NCBI RefSeq assembly: GCF_000423605.1
Contig: NZ_AUIH01000025.1
Coordinates: 1-64,000, forward strand
Length of the DNA: 64,000 bases
Reading direction: 5' to 3'
Source: Saccharospirillum impatiens DSM 12546
GTDB lineage: Bacteria; Pseudomonadota; Gammaproteobacteria; Pseudomonadales; Natronospirillaceae
The notes under the pieces are model-generated. The model had not been told where the DNA came from and did no database searches. It saw only the letters and a list, made by a program, of their open reading frames with translations. A program made the translations under genes and the position numbers. Positions within the stretch are counted from its first letter, which is position 1, and every line of letters starts with the position of its first letter. This document shows positions 6,877 through 16,662 of this stretch, one piece after another.

Positions 6877-8913
6877 ATGAACTACCTCTCGGTCACCTAT
6901 ACGGTCATCAGCACGGCTACTCTCATGACGGCCTGTTTGCTACTGGCTATGGCCTATCGCTCCCGCACCCAACGCTGGCAGTGGTCGCTCACGCTTGGCG
7001 TCGCCGCACAGCTCATCTGGCTGATCGCTCTGATCGGCAGCTATTCGCTGACCGCCAACCTCACCGCCTTGGTCTTGTCTGCTGAAGTGTTGCGCTTCGC
7101 CGGGTGGTTTGCGGCTATGGGCTGGTTATTGCACCGGCACGCTCAATGGTCGCAGTGGCCCCGCGCTACCCTGGGGCTCGTTCTGTTTTTTATGACACTG
7201 GCTGGCAGCTCGTTACTGGTGATCTGGCAGTTCAGCAAGGCCACCGACCTGACAGCAGCGCTGTACATCGCCATGGCCATTTCAATCCTGATCATGACTG
7301 AGCAGACCGTACGCAACGTTCGCCCTCACCGGCTGATCAAACTGCTGGCGGTTTGTTTATCACTCTCACTAGCGGGCGACGTGCTGGTGTATGCACAGCA
7401 ACTGTTCACCGGCACCATTTCCACACTGGCCTGGCAGACTCGTACGGCCTCAGCCTGGCTACTGGCTGTTGTGCTGCTGATTGGCACATTGCTGTTTCGG
7501 GATCACCAGAACCACCGGCCACAGCTGCAGTTGTCGCGCCCGGTTTTTTTCTACTCGGCTTCCGTCGTGTTTACGCTGGGGTTTATGGCACTGGCGGCCA
7601 TTGGCGGGTCGTACGTGAATCTACTGGGTGGTTTCTGGGGTGGCTACATCTACACCCTATTTACCCTGATTGTGCTTTTTCTGGCTGCCGCCCTGTTCAT
7701 TTCAAAAGAGATGAGGCAGCGCTTTGAAGTGATGGCCAGCAAGCACTTTTTTAACCAGAAATACGACTACCGGCAAGAATGGCTGACGCTGATCCGCCGA
7801 CTCTCCGAACTCGACCCTTCACACCGCCACTACCATCAACAGCTGTTGTCCGTTATTTGCACGGCGGTTAAGTCCAATGCCGGAACCTTGTGGGTAAACA
7901 GTGGGCCATCCCTGTCGTTCAAGGCGTCAACCATGAAGCAGGAATCATTGCCCCGGGAAATTTCGCTGGGAGAGCCCTTTGTTCGAACCATGGTAAAGCA
8001 TGCCTGGATCTTTGTGCCCCATACCGACAACCCCAGTCTGGCCATGTACAACGACAACCTGCCAGATTGGGTGCAAGACGATGCACGCATCTGGATCATG
8101 GCGCCGTTGCTCAACCAGATGAAAATGACCGGCTTTGTCATTCTGGAGCAACCCATTGCCGCCCCCAACATCACCTTTGAAGACCTCGACCTGCTGACCA
8201 ATGTCTGCACGCAAATCGCCAGCCACATTCGATTGCATGAACAGGAGAAGCTGATCAGCGAAGGCCAGCAAATGGAAACCTACCATCGCTTGTCAGCGTT
8301 CATCATGCACGACGTCAACAACGTTGTGGCCCAACTGGACCTGCTACATCGCAATGCCGAACGCCATAAAGACAACCCGGCATTTATTGATGACATGATC
8401 AAGACCGTCGCCAGTTCCGTGCGTCGCATGCAGGGGCTGATGTCGAAGTTCAACCCGTCGGCAAAAGAAGACCGGCGCCAATTGCAGGTTCAGGAATTGT
8501 TACGCGAACTGGTGAGCGAATGCAGCGACCGCGCCCCCAAACCCGAACTGCTGACGCAGGGTGACTTCTCAATCGATGCCGACCGGCAGAAATTCATGCT
8601 GGCCATTAAAAACCTCATTCGCAACGCACAGGATGCCACCTTGCCCGACGGACGCATCACCCTATCAACCGGTGTATCGGCCACCGGTTCACCCATGCTC
8701 AGCATAAAAGACACCGGCACGGGCATGCCACTGGAGTTCATTCAGGACCATCTGTTCAAGCCGTTCAGCACCACCAAAACCGACACCGGGGTTGGCATTG
8801 GTGCCTACCTGACCAAAACCTACCTTGAACATATTGGCGCCCAAGTGCGCGTTAACAGCGAGCCGTTTCAAGGTACCGAATTTGCCATTGTGTTCACCAC
8901 CAATGGTGCTTAA
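6877..8913 (+). CDS. prsK: PEP-CTERM system histidine kinase PrsK
   Basis: A 678-residue membrane sensor kinase. About 8-9 hydrophobic segments fill residues 1-275. A GAF-like region follows (about 310-455), then a phosphoacceptor helix FIMHDVNN with His478, and an ATPase domain with N box NLIRNAQDA, G1 DTGTGM and PFSTTKTDTGVGIG. This layout is that of PrsK, whose gene lies next to prsR in exosortase loci. It should phosphorylate PrsR; in Zoogloea this pair is known to act with sigma-54 on PEP-CTERM genes. The signal it senses is unknown. prsR starts 16 bases after the stop codon. Confidence 0.9.
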   Translation: MNYLSVTYTVISTATLMTACLLLAMAYRSRTQRWQWSLTLGVAAQLIWLIALIGSYSLTANLTALVLSAEVLRFAGWFAAMGWLLHRHAQWSQWPRATLGLVLFFMTLAGSSLLVIWQFSKATDLTAALYIAMAISILIMTEQTVRNVRPHRLIKLLAVCLSLSLAGDVLVYAQQLFTGTISTLAWQTRTASAWLLAVVLLIGTLLFRDHQNHRPQLQLSRPVFFYSASVVFTLGFMALAAIGGSYVNLLGGFWGGYIYTLFTLIVLFLAAALFISKEMRQRFEVMASKHFFNQKYDYRQEWLTLIRRLSELDPSHRHYHQQLLSVICTAVKSNAGTLWVNSGPSLSFKASTMKQESLPREISLGEPFVRTMVKHAWIFVPHTDNPSLAMYNDNLPDWVQDDARIWIMAPLLNQMKMTGFVILEQPIAAPNITFEDLDLLTNVCTQIASHIRLHEQEKLISEGQQMETYHRLSAFIMHDVNNVVAQLDLLHRNAERHKDNPAFIDDMIKTVASSVRRMQGLMSKFNPSAKEDRRQLQVQELLRELVSECSDRAPKPELLTQGDFSIDADRQKFMLAIKNLIRNAQDATLPDGRITLSTGVSATGSPMLSIKDTGTGMPLEFIQDHLFKPFSTTKTDTGVGIGAYLTKTYLEHIGAQVRVNSEPFQGTEFAIVFTTNGA

Positions 8914-8929
8914 ACCACAAGGAGAGCCC

Positions 8930-10312
8930 ATGGAAGCGCTCGATCGCATCATACTTATTGTCGAAGACGATGAAGGGTTGCAAAGCCAGTTGAAGTGGCA
9001 CTTCGATGACTTCGAATCGACCCTGATTACCGCCCGGGACAGAACCGAAGCCCTGAACGCAGTGCGTATGTACAGCCCCAGCATCGTCATACAGGATTTG
9101 GGCCTGCCACCGGACGACGAAGGTGTCAGCGAAGGGTTTGCCTGCATAAAAGACATTCTGACCATTGCACCGGAAAGCAAGATCATCGTCATGACGGGCA
9201 AGAACGATCACAAAAATGCACTGGACTCGATCGCCGCCGGGGCATTCGATTTCTACTTAAAGCCCGTCGACCCTGAACAATTGAGCAAGGTCGTCGACCA
9301 GGCATTTCGCATCGCCCGGCTGGAACACGAAAACCGCTCGCAGCAAGCTTTCTTCGAACCCATTGCGGGCCTGGTCACGGCCGATGCGACGATGAAACGC
9401 GTGTGCCGCATGGCGGAGAAAATTGCCCAGTCGCCGGTAACCTCAACGCTGCTTGGTGAAAGCGGTACTGGCAAAGAAGTATTGGCCCGGGCCATTCACA
9501 ACCTGAGCGATCGCAAGGCCTGCCCCTTTGTTGCCATTAACTGCGCCGCCGTCCCTGAAAACCTGATTGAGAGCGAACTCTTTGGTTATGAGAAAGGGGC
9601 CTTCACGGGCGCCGGAAAAACCACCGAAGGCCGCATTGAGCAAGCCAACAGCGGCACACTCTTTCTCGACGAAATTGGCGACATGCCCCTGCCACTGCAG
9701 GCGAAGTTATTGCGATTCTTGCAAGAACGGGTCATCGAGCGAGTGGGTGGACGTAAAGCCATCAACATCGATGCCCGGGTTATCTGCGCCACCAACAAAG
9801 ATCTTAAGGCCATGGTCACCAGGGGCGAATTCCGCGAAGACCTGTACTACCGCATCTGCGAAATCGTGGTTGAGATTCCTCCCTTGCGCAACCGGGGCAC
9901 CGATGCCCGGCTGCTCGCCAACTTCTTTTTGCAAAAATACGGGCGTTCCATGAAACAGCGAAGCCTGCGCTTTTCAGACGATGCGCTATCGGGCATTGAT
10001 GCTTATGAATGGCCCGGTAACATTCGGGAAGTTGAAAACAAAGTAAAACGCGCGGTTGTATTGGCCGAGAACCACATTTTAAGCGCTGAAGATCTGGATC
10101 TGAAAAGCGATGGCGATGGGCTGCTGAACCTGAACCTGAGAAAAATTCGACAGTCTGCCGAAGTGGAAGCCATTGAGCAGGCGCTGGCCCTGAGTGAATA
10201 CAATGTCTCAATGGCCGCCAAACTGCTGGGCATAACCCGCCCGACCCTGTACGACCTGGTCCGGAAATACTCGCTGAGTACCGACAAGAAAACAGACAAA
10301 GATTCGCTGTGA
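8930..10312 (+). CDS. prsR: PEP-CTERM-box response regulator PrsR (sigma-54 activator)
   Basis: A 460-residue NtrC-type regulator. Receiver domain 1-125 with acidic pair VEDDEG and phosphoacceptor Asp56 (IQDLGLP). AAA+ domain with Walker A GESGTGKE, the sigma-54 contact loop GAFTGA and LFLDEIGDM. C-terminal Fis-type helix-turn-helix (NVSMAAKLLGITRPTLYDL). Start at 8930 is fixed by AAGGAG 7 bases upstream. Phosphorylated PrsR should bind upstream sites and open sigma-54 promoters; the one good match in the window precedes the PEP-CTERM gene at 5446. Confidence 0.95.
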   Translation: MEALDRIILIVEDDEGLQSQLKWHFDDFESTLITARDRTEALNAVRMYSPSIVIQDLGLPPDDEGVSEGFACIKDILTIAPESKIIVMTGKNDHKNALDSIAAGAFDFYLKPVDPEQLSKVVDQAFRIARLEHENRSQQAFFEPIAGLVTADATMKRVCRMAEKIAQSPVTSTLLGESGTGKEVLARAIHNLSDRKACPFVAINCAAVPENLIESELFGYEKGAFTGAGKTTEGRIEQANSGTLFLDEIGDMPLPLQAKLLRFLQERVIERVGGRKAINIDARVICATNKDLKAMVTRGEFREDLYYRICEIVVEIPPLRNRGTDARLLANFFLQKYGRSMKQRSLRFSDDALSGIDAYEWPGNIREVENKVKRAVVLAENHILSAEDLDLKSDGDGLLNLNLRKIRQSAEVEAIEQALALSEYNVSMAAKLLGITRPTLYDLVRKYSLSTDKKTDKDSL

Positions 10313-10374
10313 CTTATTCAACATCATTCACACACGGCGCATCAATCCACCAAAAAAACTAGGACAGAAAACCC

Positions 10375-13041
10375 ATGAACAGGATGTTTACCCCAAGCAA
10401 TGCACTAACACCGCGCGTCTGTCGCCGGTCCTTTAGCTGGCTTGCGAGCCTGGCCGCTGCACTGTTGATCGTCGGTTGTAATGATTCGGCTCAGAGCGGC
10501 ACCAGCAGCACGCACGTTCAACGCAGCCAATCCTATGAAGAACAGGGTCAGTATCGCGCCGCAATGATTGAACAACGCAACGCCATACAGGCCAACCCCG
10601 GTGACCTGGAGCAAACTCACCGGTACGCCCGGCTGTTACTCACCATTGGCAGCCCGAGCAGCGCCCAGACGTTACTGGAATCGGTCAGCGACCGCCACAC
10701 CGATCAATCACGGCAATTACTGGCGCAGGCCTATCTGAACCAGGGGAAATTTGTGTCAGCCGATACGGTACTGGCCCAAGTGGCAACACCTGATGCGAAC
10801 GGCGCAACGCAAGCCCGGCTGCGAGCGCTTGTCGATTTCCAAAGTGGCCAGACACAACCGGCCGTACAGCGCCTTACCCAACTGCATGCCGACTACCCGA
10901 ATGATACTGACGTGACACTGGACCTGATCACCACCTTAACCGATACCGGTCGGTACACACAGGCGAATGCATTGATCGACCAACTGCCCGATGCGCAAAA
11001 AACCTTGCCACAAGTGAACTACCTGGCAGCGCGCGTTGACTACCAGAACAACCAACTGACTCAGGCCGAAGCGCACCTGACCCAGGCGCTGATCGACCTG
11101 CCCAACACCGACATGATGTTGCAAGACCGGGTTCAGGTATTGGAGCTGTTATCGTCTGTCCTTACCGAACTGGGCCGACCTACCGAAGCCACGGCTTACA
11201 ACAACATCGTTCGCGAAGCCAACCCCGAAGCCTATTCCGCCCAGCAGCAATACCGGGAAGCCATTACTGCTGCCAGCCGGGGCGATGTGGTCAGTGCCAA
11301 GAGTGCGTTTCAGGACATCCTGAACCAGTTTCCGGCCAACCGGAACGCCGGCATGATGCTCGGCCTACTGACGCTTCAGGACGGCGAAGTCACCGAGGGG
11401 GAACAACTGCTGTCTAGCCACCTCGATCCGGAAACCGCACCGGCGACGTTTGTGCAGGCCGCCGCGCTGGCACAAGTTGAACTGGGCCGTAGCCAGGAAG
11501 CGCTGGATGTATTGAGCACCGCACTGCTGGCCCGCCCTGACGATACTGATCTGCTCGGCTTGTACGGCGCACTGCTGCTGCGCGACGGGCAAAGCCAGTT
11601 GGGCATTCAAACGCTGAGCAAAGCGCTCGAACTGGAGCCTGACCGCAGCCGTCTGATGCTGATGCTGGCTCAATACTACGCCGAACGCGGCCAACCCCAA
11701 CTTGCCCTCGGCCATCTGCGCAAAGCCTATGCCCTGGCGCCTTCAGACTGGCTGACCACACAGTTTTACGTCACCACTCTGGTGGCGGAAAACGACCTGG
11801 CTGAGGCTCAGCGCATTGCCAATGAGCTAACCAGCGCCTTCCCTGAATCGCCGCAACCGTATTGGATCAACAGTATGCTCGTGTATCGCCAGGGCGATGC
11901 CAGCCGCGCGTTGATGCAGATGACGTCACTGCTGGAAGATCACCCTGAATTCACCGATGCCTACCCGGCCACAGCCCAACTGATGCGCCAGCAAGGACAA
12001 ACGCTGGCCGCGACCGACTTGTTGATGAGGGGCTACCAGGCCATTCCCGAGCGACCCGATCTGCTCGAAGCCGCGCTGCAATGGCGAACCGATGCCACAT
12101 CCGCCACCGCCACACTCGACTGGTTACTCGCCCAGGCCGCAAACAGCCCGCAAGATGTGGCCCTGCAATTAAACAGCGTCGCCATGAACCGACTGCTGGC
12201 CCAGGGCGACTTTGAACAGGCCAGCGGGCTTGCCGACCAGTATCAGGGCTATGACCAACCCATGGCCCGGGCCATGACCGGCCAGTATTTCAGAGTTCGG
12301 GCGCAACAAGCCGCCAGCCAGGAAAATTGGAACGATGCCGAACGCTGGGTGAGCCAGGCCGAGCAGCGCCAACCCCAAGACCTGCAGACGCAGTTTTTGG
12401 CCGCTCAGATCGAAAACAGCCAGGGCCGACCTCAGGATGCCCAGACTCGTCTTGGTGCTCTGCTGGCGAGCCGGCCCGATAACCACCAGATCGCCGCGCA
12501 GAAAGCCCGACTTACGGCAGCCAATGGCAACCGGGCTGGTGCCCTGAACGACCTCAGAACCTACTGGAACCAATCGCCCAGCCGTGAACTGGCACCCATC
12601 TATGTCGCACTGATCAGCGACCTGGAGCCCGAGCGACTGCTAATAGCCCTGGAGCAATGGCACCAGGTCGACCCGAATGCCGCCGCCCCCTGGTTTATGA
12701 AGGGTAACTATTATTTGAATCAGGAAGCTTCAGCCGACGCCATAACGGCTTACCGTGAAACCGTTCAGCGGGATTCAAGCCACGTTGCAGCGCTGAATAA
12801 CCTGGCCTGGCTGCTGCGCGAAAACAGCCCAACCGAGGCACTGGACTTTGCCGCTCGGGCCGCCGACCTGGCACCGGAAAACGCAGGCGTACTGGATACC
12901 TATGGTTGGCTGCTGCACCTGACGGGCAATCACCAGCAAGCGGTGACCATTCTGACGCGGGCGCGCCAGCTGGCTCCCACCAATGCCGACATTGAACAGC
13001 ATCTGAAAGCCGCAGAGGCCGGTGCGGTGTCTCCTGCCTAA
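10375..13041 (+). CDS. prsT: PEP-CTERM system TPR-repeat lipoprotein PrsT
   Basis: An 888-residue protein with a lipoprotein signal (lipobox IVGC near residue 35) followed by tetratricopeptide repeats over nearly the whole length. Examples are the QYRAAMIEQRNAIQANPGD type near the start and SHVAALNNLAWLLRE near the end. This length and position after prsR are typical of PrsT (TIGR02917). It is expected at the outer or inner membrane facing the periplasm as a scaffold for the exopolysaccharide/exosortase machinery; the partner is unknown. AGGA lies 10 bases before the ATG. The gene ends facing the aminotransferase gene, with a GC-rich hairpin between them. Confidence 0.93.
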   Translation: MNRMFTPSNALTPRVCRRSFSWLASLAAALLIVGCNDSAQSGTSSTHVQRSQSYEEQGQYRAAMIEQRNAIQANPGDLEQTHRYARLLLTIGSPSSAQTLLESVSDRHTDQSRQLLAQAYLNQGKFVSADTVLAQVATPDANGATQARLRALVDFQSGQTQPAVQRLTQLHADYPNDTDVTLDLITTLTDTGRYTQANALIDQLPDAQKTLPQVNYLAARVDYQNNQLTQAEAHLTQALIDLPNTDMMLQDRVQVLELLSSVLTELGRPTEATAYNNIVREANPEAYSAQQQYREAITAASRGDVVSAKSAFQDILNQFPANRNAGMMLGLLTLQDGEVTEGEQLLSSHLDPETAPATFVQAAALAQVELGRSQEALDVLSTALLARPDDTDLLGLYGALLLRDGQSQLGIQTLSKALELEPDRSRLMLMLAQYYAERGQPQLALGHLRKAYALAPSDWLTTQFYVTTLVAENDLAEAQRIANELTSAFPESPQPYWINSMLVYRQGDASRALMQMTSLLEDHPEFTDAYPATAQLMRQQGQTLAATDLLMRGYQAIPERPDLLEAALQWRTDATSATATLDWLLAQAANSPQDVALQLNSVAMNRLLAQGDFEQASGLADQYQGYDQPMARAMTGQYFRVRAQQAASQENWNDAERWVSQAEQRQPQDLQTQFLAAQIENSQGRPQDAQTRLGALLASRPDNHQIAAQKARLTAANGNRAGALNDLRTYWNQSPSRELAPIYVALISDLEPERLLIALEQWHQVDPNAAAPWFMKGNYYLNQEASADAITAYRETVQRDSSHVAALNNLAWLLRENSPTEALDFAARAADLAPENAGVLDTYGWLLHLTGNHQQAVTILTRARQLAPTNADIEQHLKAAEAGAVSPA

Positions 13042-13046
13042 ACCTC

Positions 13047-13063
13047 GCCGGGCTCGCCCCGGC
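13047..13063. terminator. Hairpin between convergent prsT and aminotransferase genes
   Basis: GCCGGG (13047-13052), a 5-base loop, and CCCGGC (13058-13063) lie in the 25-base gap between two facing stop codons. There is no T run on either side, so intrinsic termination would be weak. Confidence 0.4.
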
Positions 13064-13066
13064 CGG

Positions 13067-14200
13067 TCAGTTTAACTGTCTGGCCACGGCATCGGTTATG
13101 CGTGCAACCGCGGCCCGGTCAATGCCCTCGTGCACGGGCAATGTGATCAGGCGGTCGGCAAACTGCCGGGCATTCGGCACCCTGGTTCGGTCGAACCGCC
13201 CTTCGAGCCCCGCAATATCTGGCAAAGCATGACGATACATCGCCGTTGCGCCGAGCCCAGCCTGTGACAGTGACGCCAACACCGCATCTCGTTGCTCCCG
13301 GTTGCTCAGCAGCACGGGGTAGCGCAACAAGCGCCCCCGGTTGGCTGTGCGACGGCCCTGTGTTGTGAGCCCCGGTACCTGAACCGACGTTATGCCCGCA
13401 AGGGCTTCGTCGAAACAGCGCTCCCGCCAGGGATCGAACCGCTGGTAGCGCTCAATGTTCGCCCCCAGTACCGCCCGGGGCTGCGGGTCCATGCCCACCA
13501 AACCGGTTAAAGCGTGATAACTCGTCTGCCCCAACGAAAGGCCGGGCAGCCGGCTCACCACGCCATACATCAGAGGGTGCAACAGGGCATTGTAAGCCCG
13601 GGCTTTTACCGGCCAAAGCCGATCGGTTTCAGGCGGTGTGATATCCATCGGTTGTGGCTGCACCCGAGTCGCCACCAAGCCACCGCCCAAAAGCCCAATG
13701 GCCTTGCCACGACCGAAGGAAAACGTCAGGTAATCGGCCTCGTTGGTCACAGGCCTGTCCGGCTCCGGGAACCACTGGGCGTTGTCTTCAATAATGGCAA
13801 TGGGAGATACCTCGGGCAGCAAGCCCCGTATAGCATTCACATTAGCGGCAAGCCCCAAAAAGTTAACAGCCAATACCGCCAGCGTGTGTTCTGTCACCGC
13901 GCCAGCCAATGCCGCCGCATCGTACTCACTGGTACCATCGGCGAGATCGACCAGCCTTGGGGTGTAGCCTGCGTAATCGGCTGCCGCTACCAGATCGGGA
14001 CAGCCATAGGCGGGAATCAGCACTTCCGGGTTTTCAACATGCGGGTGCAGCAACCGATGCTGGCACAAACACCACGCCAGCGCCGCCGTGCCCGATTGCA
14101 ACCAGATCAACTGATGATCAGGAAACACACTACTGAAATCGAACGCTGACGACTGTAAGTCGACCGCGTTGCCCGCTGGGGGATAGACAGCCCAGCTCAT
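13067..14200 (-). CDS. DegT/DnrJ/EryC1/StrS-family PLP-dependent enzyme
   Basis: A 377-residue protein of the sugar aminotransferase fold. Landmarks are SGTAALAW near residue 38, a central IIEDNAQWFPE near 145 that matches the Asp contacting the cofactor ring, and SFGRGKAIGLLGGG near 170, where the Lys fits the PLP-binding position. Family members transaminate nucleotide-linked keto sugars in the cytosol. The DNAQ variant (many members have DCAQ or DAAQ) leaves the exact reaction open. Its ATG overlaps the stop of the glycosyltransferase gene upstream, so both are made together. Confidence 0.8.
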   Translation of the reverse strand: MSWAVYPPAGNAVDLQSSAFDFSSVFPDHQLIWLQSGTAALAWCLCQHRLLHPHVENPEVLIPAYGCPDLVAAADYAGYTPRLVDLADGTSEYDAAALAGAVTEHTLAVLAVNFLGLAANVNAIRGLLPEVSPIAIIEDNAQWFPEPDRPVTNEADYLTFSFGRGKAIGLLGGGLVATRVQPQPMDITPPETDRLWPVKARAYNALLHPLMYGVVSRLPGLSLGQTSYHALTGLVGMDPQPRAVLGANIERYQRFDPWRERCFDEALAGITSVQVPGLTTQGRRTANRGRLLRYPVLLSNREQRDAVLASLSQAGLGATAMYRHALPDIAGLEGRFDRTRVPNARQFADRLITLPVHEGIDRAAVARITDAVARQLN

Positions 14201-15345
14201 CGGGCAGAGGGCTTCCAGGTCGTCATACGCTTGCCTTTAACGAACTGGATTGCCGAATCGGCCAGCGCCAGGTTCACCTGAACAAAAAAATACACCAGCC
14301 GAACCGCACTGTGATCCTGCCCACGGCGACCCCAATGCCCCCAGGCTGCAACGCCATAAAACACCGCTTGAGCCACCAGAGCCAGAGAATAGATCCAGCC
14401 ATCGTTCGCCAGCACCAGCGTTACCACCAGCAATGCCCCCAAAAACCAGGGCACGCCCCAGCGCATGAGTTTGTGGCTGAACACCTGAAACGAAAACAAG
14501 CCAAACCGAACAGGGTTCAATACATCGGGGTGCCGCGCCAGCCCCGTCATGCCGCGCAACACGGTGCGGACTTTCCGGGCGTATTCACGAGAAGCGTCTT
14601 TGAGGTCTTCGTAGTAGCCGAGTACATCGGGCGCCGTCACCGAGCGCAACCCCAGGCGGGCGCAGTTCAGCGCCGTATTAAAATCGCTAGGGGAATGAAT
14701 GTCCCATTGTTCACAGACTTCGGCGCGGGCAGCGAAAAAAGAACCACTCAGGCCCACCAAGCCTCCAAGCTGACTTTCTTGCCGGCGCAGCCACATTTCG
14801 TATTTAACGTAAGCACCCTCGCCAGCGACCTTTCCACTCTTGCTGATAAAACGGTCTTCACTCGACACCGCACCAACCCGCGAGTCGGCGAAATAAAGGC
14901 TCAGGTTCTGCAGAGCTTCAGGGTCCATTTGCGTGGCGACATCCGAAAACACCAGCACCTCCCCTTTGGCAGCCTGTATGGCCGCCAACTGGGCGTTTTC
15001 CTTACCCAAACGGTCCTGCGCCCTGACCAGCCGGATACCGCGGTCGGCATAGCCTTGCACGAGTTCATCGGTCCCGTCGTCACTGCAGTCAGACGCGACG
15101 ATGAGTTCCAGCCGATCAGGCGGGTAGTCCAGAGCCAGCACGTTTTGAATCTTTTGCTCGATGCGGTGTTTTTCGTTGTAGACCGTAACAATCAGGCTGA
15201 GAAAGGGCGGCTCTGAGGCGTGAGTGGCTGGCGCCTTAATCGTGTCGGGGCGGATAAGGTTCCGCAACAGCAGCAGGGCCAAAGGGTAAAGGAAGTAGCT
15301 GTACACGGCGCAAAGCGCCAGAATCCAAAACAAGACAGGTAACAT
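14197..15345 (-). CDS. Family 2 glycosyltransferase, membrane-anchored
   Basis: A 382-residue processive-type GT2. It has one N-terminal membrane segment (about 3-27), then the GT-A domain: TVYNEKHRIEQK, ASDCSDDGTDE, VLVFSDV, LSGSFFA, and YEDLKDASREYARKVRT, which matches the D-x-D and basic motif region of cellulose synthase-like enzymes. Three C-terminal membrane segments follow. It would add a sugar from a nucleotide donor on the cytosolic face. The gene is first of a two-gene unit with the aminotransferase and diverges from the glycosyltransferase at 15465. Confidence 0.87.
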   Translation of the reverse strand: MLPVLFWILALCAVYSYFLYPLALLLLRNLIRPDTIKAPATHASEPPFLSLIVTVYNEKHRIEQKIQNVLALDYPPDRLELIVASDCSDDGTDELVQGYADRGIRLVRAQDRLGKENAQLAAIQAAKGEVLVFSDVATQMDPEALQNLSLYFADSRVGAVSSEDRFISKSGKVAGEGAYVKYEMWLRRQESQLGGLVGLSGSFFAARAEVCEQWDIHSPSDFNTALNCARLGLRSVTAPDVLGYYEDLKDASREYARKVRTVLRGMTGLARHPDVLNPVRFGLFSFQVFSHKLMRWGVPWFLGALLVVTLVLANDGWIYSLALVAQAVFYGVAAWGHWGRRGQDHSAVRLVYFFVQVNLALADSAIQFVKGKRMTTWKPSAR

Positions 15346-15464
15346 GGTCAGCTCCTTGGACCAGGGTGAATACGATCAAACACAAAGACCCGGAAAGGCG
15401 CTTTTAACGCAGCCCTCCCTGATGCATAATGTGCCACAGTATAACCAACACGGATGTTGAGTAC

Positions 15465-16595
15465 ATGTCGATTTCCCGATCCACAGAAAAGATCCGGGTC
15501 CTGCATATCATTTCAGGGGACCTTTGGGCAGGCGCCGAAGCCCAGGCCTACGCCCTCATCAAGCAACTCAACAAAGACTGCACCGTCGCTGCCGTTCTAA
15601 TGAACGAAGGCGAACTCGCAACTCGCCTGCGCGCCATCGACATCCCCGTTACCGTACTCGACGAAACCCGTCTGTCAGCTTTGCGCCTGTTCCAGGGCCT
15701 GCGCAAGGCCATAAAAGCCTTTCGCCCAACGGTGATTCACACCCACCGCCAGAAAGAAAACATTCTCGGTAGCCTGTCCAACCTGACCACACTCCGCGCC
15801 CGATGCGTGCGCACCGTACACGGCGCCAGCGAATTCGACGGCGGCCTGAAAACACGCATACAGCGCTGGGCAGACACAGCCTGCGGCCGCTGGCTGCAAG
15901 ATGGCGTGATCGTCGTATCACAGGAGCTTATGGACAAACTGCAAGGCCAATACGGTGCGCAAAAACTCTACTGCGTGCCCAATGGCGTCGACCTTGAAGA
16001 GCTGAACGAAAAAGCCAATGCCGGCACAGACCTGGTGTTTGAACCCGACTGCATACACATTGCCATCATCGGGCGACTGGTACCGGTTAAACGGGTGGAT
16101 CTGTTTTTGGAAGCAGCGAGGCTCGTATTGGACCGATCAAACAACTACCGGTTCCACATAGTGGGTGATGGCCCCTTGGAAGTAGAACTGAAAACCCAGG
16201 CAAGTTTACTGAATCTCGTGGAGCCCAATGTTCAGTTTCACGGCCACCGATCGGATATACCTGCGATCATTAAAAAAAGTGATGCTGTCATCCTGTGCTC
16301 AGATCATGAAGGTATGCCAATGGTTGCATTGGAAACCCTTTGCTTGAAAACCACTCTGATCAATACGGATACAGTGCACCTAGAACAAAATGGTATTGCT
16401 ACTGAGAGACAGCCCATTGTTCAATCTGCTAACGACCTGGCAAAAGCAATTCTAAATCTGCGACCAAGCAACGACCAACCCACCCTGAAAGATAAGAATT
16501 TTGAGCTTACTGTGGACATTTGTGCCCAAAAAACCCTAAGAGTTTACTGCAATAAATTGCTTGCTGAGTATGAGCCCAACTTTGTTCAGCCTTGA
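15465..16595 (+). CDS. Family 4 glycosyltransferase
   Basis: A 376-residue GT-B enzyme. The N-terminal half opens VLHIISGDLWAGAEAQA, a common start in exopolysaccharide GT4 enzymes, with HTHRQKENI near residue 90. The C-terminal half has VPNGVD, IIGRLVPVKRVDLF, VGDGP and the EX7E-type motif DHEGMPMVALE. Start placed at 15465 because the family begins close to the VLHI strand; the frame is open 12 codons further upstream. It is first of a plus-strand run of four tightly linked genes (to 20476). G+C falls along the gene, marking the edge of the AT-rich block. Confidence 0.88.
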   Translation: MSISRSTEKIRVLHIISGDLWAGAEAQAYALIKQLNKDCTVAAVLMNEGELATRLRAIDIPVTVLDETRLSALRLFQGLRKAIKAFRPTVIHTHRQKENILGSLSNLTTLRARCVRTVHGASEFDGGLKTRIQRWADTACGRWLQDGVIVVSQELMDKLQGQYGAQKLYCVPNGVDLEELNEKANAGTDLVFEPDCIHIAIIGRLVPVKRVDLFLEAARLVLDRSNNYRFHIVGDGPLEVELKTQASLLNLVEPNVQFHGHRSDIPAIIKKSDAVILCSDHEGMPMVALETLCLKTTLINTDTVHLEQNGIATERQPIVQSANDLAKAILNLRPSNDQPTLKDKNFELTVDICAQKTLRVYCNKLLAEYEPNFVQP

Positions 16596-16662
16596 TATCG
16601 ACGATAACTGGAAATCTGCAGGCTAGTTAAGCCTGCCAACCAATTAGTGAGTGCACAATAAA